This document shows positions 6,419 to 12,293 of a stretch of DNA of 12,293 nucleotides, piece by piece. The notes beneath the pieces are model-generated. The model saw only the letters and a list, made by a program, of their open reading frames with translations. It made no database searches and was not told the DNA's origin. Both the position numbers and the translations under genes were made by a program. The DNA is from JALGWA01 sp964604955 (GTDB taxonomy: Bacteria; Arandabacterota; Arandabacteria; Arandabacterales; JALGWA01). The stretch covers positions 1 to 12,293 of the forward strand of contig CAZSBE010000085.1 of NCBI GenBank assembly GCA_964604955.1, written 5' to 3'. Numbering within the stretch: position 1 is the first letter of the stretch; each line of letters starts with the position of its first letter.

Positions 6419-7054
6419 TCACTCCTGGCGGTCATCGCCCGGGACCAGGATCACTCTTCTGCCTTCGACCCTCAGCCTGCCTTCAGCGAAACGGCGAACG
6501 GCCTCGGCGTAGATCCGGTGTTCCTCTTCGAGTATCCTGGCCGAGAGGCTCTCTTCCGTGTCGTCGTCCAGTACGGGTACGGCCGCCTGAATGATGATGG
6601 GCCCGGTGTCCACCCCCTCGTCCACGAAGTGGACCGTGCAGCCCGAGAACTTCACGCCGTACTCGAGGGCCTTCTTCTGCACCTTGAGCCCCGGGAAAGA
6701 AGGCAGCAGCGAAGGGTGGATATTGAGAATACGCATCTTGAACGCGCCCAGCAGCCGGGGGCCCAAGATCCTCATGAAGCCGGCCAGGGCGACCAGACCT
6801 ACATCGCGGCTTACGAGCTCGTCGATGATCCTCTGTTCGGCGGCCTCCGTCATGCGCGCCTTTTTCTTCCCGGGGTCGACGTAAATCGCTTCGATGCCCG
6901 CTTCCCTGGCTATCTCGAGAGCCCGGGCGTCGGCGACGTCGCTTATGACCACGGCGATTTCGGCGTCGAGGTCGCCGCGCCCGGCCGCATCGATCAGCGC
7001 CTTGAGATTGGAACCCCTTCCCGACGCAAGCACACCGATCCTCAACCCGGCCAA
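6419..7054 (-). CDS. purN: Phosphoribosylglycinamide formyltransferase (GART)
   Basis: PurN transfers a formyl group from 10-formyl-THF to GAR, giving FGAR, an early step of purine synthesis. The 211-residue product has RIGVLASGRGSNL (5-17) at the phosphate-binding loop. The catalytic triad equivalents are N111 and H113 in ILNIHPSLLPSFPG and D149 in HFVDEGVDTGPI. The frame stays open with an ATG at 7129, but that ATG overlaps the predicted -35 box and its extra 25 residues do not resemble the family. GGAGG at 7063-7067 sits 8 nt before a TTG at 7054, giving MAGLRIGVLASG, the expected N-terminus. This is the first gene of the purN-purC-purH-guaA operon. The minus-strand leader of about 45 nt shows no riboswitch. 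Confidence 0.94.
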   Translation of the reverse strand: MAGLRIGVLASGRGSNLKALIDAAGRGDLDAEIAVVISDVADARALEIAREAGIEAIYVDPGKKKARMTEAAEQRIIDELVSRDVGLVALAGFMRILGPRLLGAFKMRILNIHPSLLPSFPGLKVQKKALEYGVKFSGCTVHFVDEGVDTGPIIIQAAVPVLDDDTEESLSARILEEEHRIYAEAVRRFAEGRLRVEGRRVILVPGDDRQE

Positions 7055-7105
7055 GGCATGGACCTCCGTTGTGATAGAGCGCAAAAGGAAGCTTACTTCG
7101 CCGAC

Positions 7106-7134
7106 AGAATACCAGTAAGAGGCATGCACGTCAA
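7106..7134 (-). promoter_or_regulatory. Promoter of the purN-purC-purH-guaA operon
   Basis: The minus strand has a -35 TTGACG (7129-7134, five of six), a 17-nt spacer and a -10 TATTCT (7106-7111, four of six). Transcription would begin near 7099, about 45 nt before the TTG start of purN. The -35 box begins 2 nt after the comEC stop codon. No clear PurR-type operator or purine riboswitch was seen in the leader. Confidence 0.65.
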
Positions 7135-7136
7135 CC

Positions 7137-9590
7137 TCATTGACCGCACCCCCGGGACCTCTCGAGAACCGTCGAAACGCTGAGTTCGCAGCCGTCAGTG
7201 CTCACCTGGACGGCCCCGTGGGTTCTCGTCGAGAATACTCTCATGCCGGCCTCTTCGAGCAGTATCTTCGTCGCGCTCTCGGGCGTGTCGAAGTACCTGG
7301 TGCCGCATGATATGACGGCGAGACGCGCGTCCACCGAGCGAGCGAACACCGGGGACGTTTCGCCCGGGTGGCCGTGATGGGGAACCTTGAGAACGTCACA
7401 CGCAAGGTCGGCCCCGCGCGCGACCAGGCTCTCCTGTACGGCCGGCGTCAGATCACCCGTGACGAGCACGGAGCTCTCACCAAGGGTGGCCTTTATGACC
7501 ATGGACCATGCGTTGGGGTCGTCCCTCTCGCCGGGCAGCCGCGAAACATCCAGCCCCGGTCCCCCCGCCCGGCCGGGGTGCAGCACCTCAAACCTGACCG
7601 GGCCGCTCTCCCAGGAATCCCCGGCGGCAGCGCGCCTCACGGGCACGCCCGAGCGTCTGGCGGCAGACAGGTCGGCGAGATAATCCTCCTCGCCTTCGGT
7701 CGTGGAGACCAGTATTTCGCCTACCGGGATGTTCTCGATGAGAGCCGGTATGCCGCCATAGTGGTCGTTATGGGGATGTGTGATGATGAGCTTTTCAAGC
7801 GCGCCGATTCCGCGAAGCGCGAGGAACGGCAGTACAACGGCGGTCGCGGCGTCGTAATCGGCGGAGGACGGGCCCGTGTCCACGAGCACGGCGCCGCCGT
7901 CCGGGAGTTCCATCACGCAGGCGTCACCGCTCCCAACATCGAGGAAGGTGACCTCCAACCTGCCGGCGCCTCCGGGAGACGCCGGCATGCGCAACAGCAT
8001 GAACGCGAACGCGCCGCCGAGAAGCGCGAGCTTCGCCCTCCTCCCGAGACGCCCCGGGAAGAGCCCTAGCCACAGAACGGCGGCGTAGTACGCGCACGCC
8101 TTGATGACATGGGGCCTGCCCGGGTATACCAGGGGATCGGCGCAGCCACCCAGGGCGTCGGCGACGCGTATCGCCGCGGCGACGAGCACCGACGCCGACC
8201 GCATGAAGACCGAGCCCAGGCCGGGAAGGACGCCGGACAAGACGGCTCCCTCCATTCCAGCCGTCAATGCAAGCGATATGAGCGGGAGCACCAGGAGGTT
8301 CGAGATGCCGGCGATGATCGATATGCGGCCGAAATTCCAGAGAATCAAGGGCGCGGTGAATACCTGCGCCGTGAACGCCGCGAGCAGACCGGCCCTGACA
8401 TGGGCCCGGGCCCTGGCCGCGGCCGAAAGCCGGCCCGGCGCCGGCGCGGCCAGCGCGGGCAGGAAGAGCGTCATCCCGAAAACGGCCCCAAAAGAGAGCC
8501 GGAACCCGAGGTCCCAGGCCAGGTGCGGAGCGGCCATGAGAAGCGCGGCGGCCGCGAAGCAGACGGCATTGGTGTAATCGACCCTGTGCTGGAGAAGGCG
8601 CGCGGCGCAGAGCACCAGAAAGAGAGCGGCGGCCCTCATCGCCGAGGGCCTCATGCCCGCGAAGACCACGTAGAAGACGACCAGGGCGAGGCTCACGGCC
8701 ACTCTCCGTGCTCTGCCCAGGCGCATTACAGCCACCAGGATGGAGATCATGAAAACCAGAATGCCGACATGCAGTCCCGAAATGGCGAGCACGTGATACG
8801 TCCCGGCCCTCACCATGATGGACCTTACCTCGGGAGAGAGGTCGCCCCGGTCGCCGAGCAGCATGGCTTCGAGAACGCCACGTGCTCGCTCCCCGTCCGC
8901 ACCGGCGATGACCCGGCGAACGGCGCTCCTCAGGCCGGCAAGCGCCCTGTCGGGAAGCGCGCGCTTCTCCTCGATCACCTGCTTGACCCTCACGCTTCCC
9001 GCGACTCCCTCGCGGCGGGCCCTTGCCCGCGCGTCATAGGCCATGGGGTTCCGCGCCGGCTGCGGGGCGTAGAAGGTGCCCGAGACCAGCATGACGCGCT
9101 GGCCGCTTCTTCGGCCGGGATCGAGCCCTCTTGCGATTACCTGCCTGCCGAGAAGGCCGGGGCTGCCGACGATTACCTCCTCGACCCTGACGCGCGTCTC
9201 TTCCCGGCACTGGCCCGCGGGGAAAGGCAGCCCGATGCGGAGCACCACCGGGAAGCGGTCCCCACCTATGGGCCGTGCCGTGCCGAGTTCGGGGCTACGC
9301 ATGACCCCGATCGGAAAAAGGCACAGGGCCAGGACGAGTACGATTCTCTGCCTGGCTGCGGTGAGGGCCAGGCCCGAGACGAGGACGCCGGCAAGCGTGA
9401 GCCAGACGGAGATGGCCACCGGCAGGTGGCCGCCCGCGAGTATGCCTGCCCACAACAGGGCGAGTAGCGGCATGGAAGGCCGCTTTCGAAGATGCTCCGA
9501 CACGGAGCTAGGGAGAATAGCAAGAAGGGTGCCCCGCCGCCGGGGCGCGACCCGGGCTCTCAAGTGCTTGCAGCTGCAGGATGAGAGCAT
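7137..9590 (-). CDS. comEC: ComEC/Rec2-type DNA uptake channel
   Basis: ComEC is the inner-membrane channel through which single-stranded DNA enters during natural transformation. The frame gives 817 residues. The hydrophobic N-terminus (about 40-100) is followed by a soluble segment (about 110-210), then the multi-helix Competence domain (about 235-530) with AMLLGDRGDL and HVLAISGLHVGIL (266-278). The C-terminal metallo-beta-lactamase-like domain (about 545-800) has TFLDVGSGDACV, THPHNDHYGG (604-613), VLVTGDL and VLKVPHHGHPG. The metal-ligand motif HxHxDH is kept as HPHNDH. The start is uncertain: ATG 9590 has no Shine-Dalgarno, nor do GTG 9503 or ATG 9473. LRKRPSMPLLALLWAGI is the usual family beginning, so 9503 is a real alternative. 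No other competence gene is near. Confidence 0.95.
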   Translation of the reverse strand: MLSSCSCKHLRARVAPRRRGTLLAILPSSVSEHLRKRPSMPLLALLWAGILAGGHLPVAISVWLTLAGVLVSGLALTAARQRIVLVLALCLFPIGVMRSPELGTARPIGGDRFPVVLRIGLPFPAGQCREETRVRVEEVIVGSPGLLGRQVIARGLDPGRRSGQRVMLVSGTFYAPQPARNPMAYDARARARREGVAGSVRVKQVIEEKRALPDRALAGLRSAVRRVIAGADGERARGVLEAMLLGDRGDLSPEVRSIMVRAGTYHVLAISGLHVGILVFMISILVAVMRLGRARRVAVSLALVVFYVVFAGMRPSAMRAAALFLVLCAARLLQHRVDYTNAVCFAAAALLMAAPHLAWDLGFRLSFGAVFGMTLFLPALAAPAPGRLSAAARARAHVRAGLLAAFTAQVFTAPLILWNFGRISIIAGISNLLVLPLISLALTAGMEGAVLSGVLPGLGSVFMRSASVLVAAAIRVADALGGCADPLVYPGRPHVIKACAYYAAVLWLGLFPGRLGRRAKLALLGGAFAFMLLRMPASPGGAGRLEVTFLDVGSGDACVMELPDGGAVLVDTGPSSADYDAATAVVLPFLALRGIGALEKLIITHPHNDHYGGIPALIENIPVGEILVSTTEGEEDYLADLSAARRSGVPVRRAAAGDSWESGPVRFEVLHPGRAGGPGLDVSRLPGERDDPNAWSMVIKATLGESSVLVTGDLTPAVQESLVARGADLACDVLKVPHHGHPGETSPVFARSVDARLAVISCGTRYFDTPESATKILLEEAGMRVFSTRTHGAVQVSTDGCELSVSTVLERSRGCGQ

Positions 9591-9632
9591 GAGGCGAAGG
9601 TTGGTCCCACACCCCGCAGTGTAACCGCAAGT

Positions 9633-9845
9633 TTACGGGTGTGTCGACTTGTTTACATCGAGGCGGTCGGACGCGCCGCGTGATCTGCCTCGCTTGGGCT
9701 TGCCCTTGCGCCTGGGGAAATGCGGGCAGCGCTCATAACCCTTGCCCAGGCAATACCTCGTCTCCTCGGTGATCGAGGGGATGACGAAGTCGTCTCTTGC
9801 CAGGCACCTGAATGTCCAGAGTCCGGTGAGATAAGGGCAAACCAC
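9633..9845 (-). CDS. Small four-cysteine protein, putative metal or Fe-S binding, unknown function
   Basis: This is a 70-residue protein that I do not recognise by name. It has four cysteines at 3, 14, 32 and 40, in CPYL, FRCLA, RYCLGKGY and RCPHFP, followed by a very basic tail (RRKGKPKRGRSRG). The CP..L and Y..CP.F pattern resembles small cysteine-cluster proteins that bind zinc or an iron-sulfur cluster; that is inference from spacing only. The frame is open from a GTG at 9881, but GGAGG (9852-9856) lies 6 nt before the GTG at 9845, placing the first cysteine at residue 3; this start is chosen. It lies 75 nt downstream of the receiver-domain gene, probably in the same transcript, and 42 nt ahead of comEC. 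Confidence 0.7.
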   Translation of the reverse strand: MVCPYLTGLWTFRCLARDDFVIPSITEETRYCLGKGYERCPHFPRRKGKPKRGRSRGASDRLDVNKSTHP

Positions 9846-9920
9846 CTGCGTCCTCCATTCTATTAAGTGTCGTCCCTGCACAGGATTAGTCGGAAGAGGG
9901 GGCGCAAAACTTTAACAAAA

Positions 9921-10295
9921 TTACACTTTGGAGCTGAAAACTGACGAAATGGTGTGTTCGAGTTTGGCGAGCGTGCAGGGCTTGGAGATGTAGCCGTCCG
10001 CCCCTTCGCGCATGACCCGCTTCTCGGTGTGGAAGGTGCCGTAGCCGGTGATGATTACCACGGGGATATCGGGATAGTCGGTCTTGACGGCCTTGAGGAG
10101 GGCGGTCCCGTCCATGCCCGGCATGTTGAGATCGGTCAGCACGAGGTCGAATTCCGCGCCGGCCAGGAGCCTGAGCGCCTCGTTGCCGCCGTCGGCCACG
10201 TTCACCTCATAGCCCATGACATTGAGCATGTCCTGAAGGAGAACCCTCATGCTTTCCTGGTCATCAACTATGAGTATGCGCCGTTTGTCGTGCAC
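9921..10295 (-). CDS. Stand-alone CheY-like response regulator receiver
   Basis: This 124-residue single receiver domain has no output domain. It has the acidic pair in LIVDDQES (D11, D12), the phospho-acceptor D55 in LTDLNMPGMDG, T83 in IITGYG and K105 in YISKPC, so it should accept a phosphoryl group and act by protein contact. The start is GTG at 10295 with GAGGAA (10301-10306) 5 nt upstream. No histidine kinase is encoded in the window, so the partner is unknown. Neighbours are a 43-residue acidic protein upstream and a four-cysteine mini-protein downstream. It is not next to chemotaxis genes, so a CheY role should not be assumed. Confidence 0.93.
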   Translation of the reverse strand: MHDKRRILIVDDQESMRVLLQDMLNVMGYEVNVADGGNEALRLLAGAEFDLVLTDLNMPGMDGTALLKAVKTDYPDIPVVIITGYGTFHTEKRVMREGADGYISKPCTLAKLEHTISSVFSSKV

Positions 10296-10410
10296 TTTTC
10301 TTCCTCGAGACTCACGCTCATGGGTGAAGCCATGGATGCCGCATGGCCGTTCTCTAAGGTTGGTTCGGCAGGATAAGCGAGTTGCTTTAAGGATTTCGGG
10401 CAGTACGGGA

Positions 10411-10542
10411 CTAGAGGACCTCCCAGTCCATCTCGTCCTTCTCGCGGTCGTAATAGACCCGGATTGTGTCGCCTTCCTCGATCTCGATTTCCTCTTCCAG
10501 GTCGATATTCTCGAAGTCGGTGACGAGCAGCGTGATCTTCAT
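10411..10542 (-). CDS. Very acidic 43-residue protein, unknown function
   Basis: The reading frame starts at ATG 10542 and ends at TAG 10411-10413. The product begins MKITLLVTDFENIDLEEE and ends KDEMDWEVL. About 16 of its 43 residues are Asp or Glu, and a hydrophobic strand at the start (ITLLV) alternates with acidic stretches. GAGAGG lies about 10 nt before the ATG. The third codon positions are mostly G or C as in neighbouring genes, which supports real coding. It follows the two-helix membrane protein by 27 nt on the same strand. No family is recognised; a small beta-rich regulatory or adaptor protein is possible. Confidence 0.6.
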   Translation of the reverse strand: MKITLLVTDFENIDLEEEIEIEEGDTIRVYYDREKDEMDWEVL

Positions 10543-10569
10543 CCAGCCCACACCTCTCGGCTTCGCGGC

Positions 10570-10752
10570 CTACATGGGGCCCGCGAAAAAGTCAGGCACG
10601 TTGAGAAGCAGCATGCCGTGTACGGCGAGCATCAGCCCGGCAATGGCCACGAGCCCGTAGCCCAGGCCCTTCAGGCCCGAGGCGTCCGACACGCCATGGA
10701 GGCCGACATACGACAGCACTACGCCCAGCAGGATCTCCAGTACATAGAACAT
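10570..10752 (-). CDS. Small two-helix membrane protein, unknown function
   Basis: This 60-residue product is mostly hydrophobic, with two predicted membrane helices (about 2-19 and 28-52) joined by a short polar turn (SDASGLKG). Start ATG 10752 is preceded by GGTGA with a 4-nt spacer. A promoter-like TTGATT/GATAAT pair ends about 20 nt upstream. It probably starts a small operon with the acidic 43-residue gene 27 nt downstream and perhaps the receiver-domain gene. Not recognised; there is no signal peptidase site or lipobox. Confidence 0.6.
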   Translation of the reverse strand: MFYVLEILLGVVLSYVGLHGVSDASGLKGLGYGLVAIAGLMLAVHGMLLLNVPDFFAGPM

Positions 10753-10773
10753 CAGGTCACCAATCTTATATGG

Positions 10774-10801
10774 ATTATCATCCGACGAGAGGTTGAATCA
10801 A
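10774..10801 (-). promoter_or_regulatory. Putative promoter of the small membrane protein cluster
   Basis: The minus strand has a -35 TTGATT (10796-10801, four of six), a 16-nt spacer and a -10 GATAAT (10774-10779, five of six). The start point would be near 10767, some 15 nt before the ATG at 10752. It overlaps the end of the short 24-residue frame. Confidence 0.45.
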
Positions 10802-10852
10802 AAGGAAATAGACACCGGTCAGGAAAAAGAAGGCCAGTATCGCCAGAACCAT
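10778..10852 (-). CDS. Possible single-helix membrane micropeptide
   Basis: A 24-codon frame from ATG 10852 to TGA 10778-10780 encodes an almost entirely hydrophobic peptide, beginning MVLAILAFFFLTGVYFLL and ending QPLVG, which would make one membrane helix. The same frame extends upstream without a stop to a GTG at 10909 (43 residues, extra part WTTEDISY before the helix). A GGAGG at 10879-10883 is not correctly spaced from any start. It resembles KdpF-like small membrane subunits only in size and character; there are no kdp genes here. Treat as tentative. Confidence 0.3.
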   Translation of the reverse strand: MVLAILAFFFLTGVYFLLIQPLVG

Positions 10853-10952
10853 ATAGCTGATGTCTTCCGTGGTCCAAACCTCCGCTGGATACCTAAGGTT
10901 CTTTAACACCGGATGGGGAAATAGTCAATGGGGAATGAGCGCCGGAGCGAAT

Positions 10953-12293
10953 TTATTTGAGGAGGACGATCTTCCGGTTCTGGGCCAGATTTCCCATTTC
11001 AAGGACTATGATGTAGAGGCCAGGCGCGATCTTCTCACCCCCCTTGTTGGTCAATCCGATTTCCATACTAAGCCCTTCACCGTATACACCCTCGTATATT
11101 GAACGGACAAGCCTCCCCCTGACATCGAACATTCTGATGGAACAAATCTCATTGGCCGATGTTTGGTTACCCCTCACCTCCATCCTCAGGGTTTCGCCAG
11201 AAGAGAGAGCTGCTGGCTGAGGGTATATGAGAAGATTGTCCTCCTCTATCGTATCCGAATCGGGATCGTGATTATCAAACGCCGTCGTCTCTTCCCTCGG
11301 GAAGTCGATCGTCCTTCTGATTTCGAGCCGGTCCGTATCCAGGATTTCCATGTCCGGACCAGCCACGTTGATCTCGATGGTGTAGGTCTCGAGTTCCAGC
11401 GTGGCCGGGAATCCCACGATTACCGACACGGTGTCCGAGCGTCCCTTGCCCACAAGGGTCTCCAGGACGGGCCCGGTGTTCATGACCATGCTCCCGAGCC
11501 TGGTGACCGACCATACGAAGGCGGGCGCGGCGTGTCCCGAGGGGTTGCCAATCGCCGTGTCGATTCGGATCCTCCGCACGTCTTTGTCGACCACTCGCGG
11601 CACGCCGTCGCTCGCGACTGACACGGTGAGCGGCGCGTCGCTCCGGGTAATCTCGATCATGCCGTCTTGGAACATGATCCACTCGTCATCAATCGTGTAA
11701 ATATACTGGTTGAATGGATTGCAAAGCACGTATCCATTCTGGAAATCGCGCCGCCAGATCGGGCACATCCTTTCGCCGGACTGGCTGTATATCGAGTCCA
11801 GGTGGGCTGCCGACGTCGGCAGGCCGAGGTCGACATCATACAGATCCTCCCACCAGAGGCACGGCCCCGTCTCGCGTTCGAGTACGTAGTAGCCGTCGCC
11901 GAGGAGCGCGCTCGTCAGGGTGAACATCATGAATCTATCGTAGGTCGAGGTCCGGTAGGGCTCCAACTCCGTGTGCAGATCGCAATCTGAGAAACAGATT
12001 ATCATGCTCGCCGTGAGCGGGCTGGAGAGGAACTGGTCGCAGTTGGTGAGGTAGCCATACTCGGAATGCATGTTGGCGTCCCAATCGCCGTGCATGTTGG
12101 GGAAGTCCTCCCGTATCCCGCCGTTCATGAGCCCGTGCATATACTGTTTTCCATTCCCTACCAGAACCGCATCCGGGCCGACCTGCGACCTCAGGGACGA
12201 GACAAACCCGGTCAGGGCGGTCAGCCACGACGCCGCCAGGTCGTAAGAATCGTCGCCAACACCGTTCCGATCGCTGTCCACCATGGCGGGCGG
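10953..12293 (-). CDS. Secreted protein with glycosidase-like domain and type IX sorting domain (5' end beyond window)
   Basis: 446 codons are visible, open to the right edge. An ATG at 12284 exists, but the frame continues through it and no signal peptide follows, so the true N-terminus is probably missing. The first about 210 residues (DSDRNGVGDDSYDL, VLVGNGKQYMHGLMNG, IREDFPN, FSDCD, WWEDLYD) look like the C-terminal half of a TIM-barrel glycosyl hydrolase-like protein, closest in my memory to the hypothetical GHL15 family. No catalytic residue can be assigned. A beta-sandwich-like region follows (about 215-340). Residues 349-443 are a type IX secretion C-terminal domain: LLIYPQP, IRMFDVRGRLV, APGLYIIVLEMG and KIVLLK. 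Such proteins cross the outer membrane by T9SS and are released or surface-anchored. The sorting domain is clear; the enzyme call is inference. Confidence 0.75.
   Translation of the reverse strand, partial: PPAMVDSDRNGVGDDSYDLAASWLTALTGFVSSLRSQVGPDAVLVGNGKQYMHGLMNGGIREDFPNMHGDWDANMHSEYGYLTNCDQFLSSPLTASMIICFSDCDLHTELEPYRTSTYDRFMMFTLTSALLGDGYYVLERETGPCLWWEDLYDVDLGLPTSAAHLDSIYSQSGERMCPIWRRDFQNGYVLCNPFNQYIYTIDDEWIMFQDGMIEITRSDAPLTVSVASDGVPRVVDKDVRRIRIDTAIGNPSGHAAPAFVWSVTRLGSMVMNTGPVLETLVGKGRSDTVSVIVGFPATLELETYTIEINVAGPDMEILDTDRLEIRRTIDFPREETTAFDNHDPDSDTIEEDNLLIYPQPAALSSGETLRMEVRGNQTSANEICSIRMFDVRGRLVRSIYEGVYGEGLSMEIGLTNKGGEKIAPGLYIIVLEMGNLAQNRKIVLLK

Noticed and set aside
5341..6594. 417-codon plus-strand open frame over purC and purH
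   Set aside because: It spans two certain minus-strand genes and their overlap, which shows it is a chance open frame.
7055..7099. Purine riboswitch or PurR box in the purN leader
   Set aside because: The leader is only about 45 nt and lacks the three-way junction and conserved loops of purine riboswitches; no palindromic operator was convincing.
8109..9467. 452-codon plus-strand open frame opposite comEC
   Set aside because: It is the mirror of a GC-rich comEC reading frame. The product is rich in Arg, Gly, Glu and His with no domain, while the minus strand has an unmistakable ComEC.
9631..9660. Repeated GTTTAC motif ahead of comEC as an operator
   Set aside because: Two 6-nt copies 15 nt apart, one of them formed by the end of a coding region, are too short to exclude chance.
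9857..9862. -10-like TAGAAT box before the four-cysteine gene
   Set aside because: The implied start point would fall downstream of the Shine-Dalgarno at 9852-9856, and there is no matching -35.

Overview
The window reads as a piece of a GC-rich bacterial chromosome, probably from the FCB superphylum (Bacteroidota, Gemmatimonadota, Fibrobacterota and related candidate phyla). Two things point there. The SecA fragment has the extra block after its DEVD box that I know from Bacteroidota-type SecA. The right-most gene ends in a type IX secretion style C-terminal sorting domain (Y-P-x-P start, xFDVRGRLV core, APGLYI, terminal KIVLLK). The high GC content and frequent TTG/GTG starts suggest one of the uncultured high-GC lineages rather than a classical Bacteroides, but I cannot name the phylum.

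All protein genes lie on the minus strand, so the window reads right to left. The right end (10953-12293) is the 3' part of a secreted, possibly glycosidase-like protein. Next comes a cluster of small genes: a possible one-helix peptide, a two-helix membrane protein, a 43-residue very acidic protein, a stand-alone CheY-like receiver and a four-cysteine mini-protein (9633-10852). An orphan comEC for DNA uptake follows (7137-9590). Then comes a compact purine operon, purN-purC-purH-guaA (2481-7054), with its own sigma70-like promoter just after comEC. PurN makes FGAR, PurC makes SAICAR, PurH carries out the last two steps to IMP and GuaA makes GMP from XMP. Three of the four genes are joined by overlaps or gaps of a few bases. 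The left part holds a CTP-dependent diacylglycerol/polyprenol kinase-like membrane protein, a cold-shock protein and the start of secA, each with its own promoter.

The only plus-strand gene is non-coding and lies between guaA and the lipid kinase gene. It has a promoter (TTGACA, 16-nt spacer, TACAAA) and about 165 nt of highly structured RNA closed by a 12-bp long-range stem. A perfect 9-bp hairpin plus five T forms the terminator, whose last T touches the guaA stop codon. The fold (closing stem, asymmetric bubble with a small hairpin on its 3' side, apical stem) resembles 6S RNA, but the RNA is short for that family and the assignment is tentative. This is the most interesting item in the window. 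No tRNA, rRNA, CRISPR array, insertion sequence or phage gene was seen.
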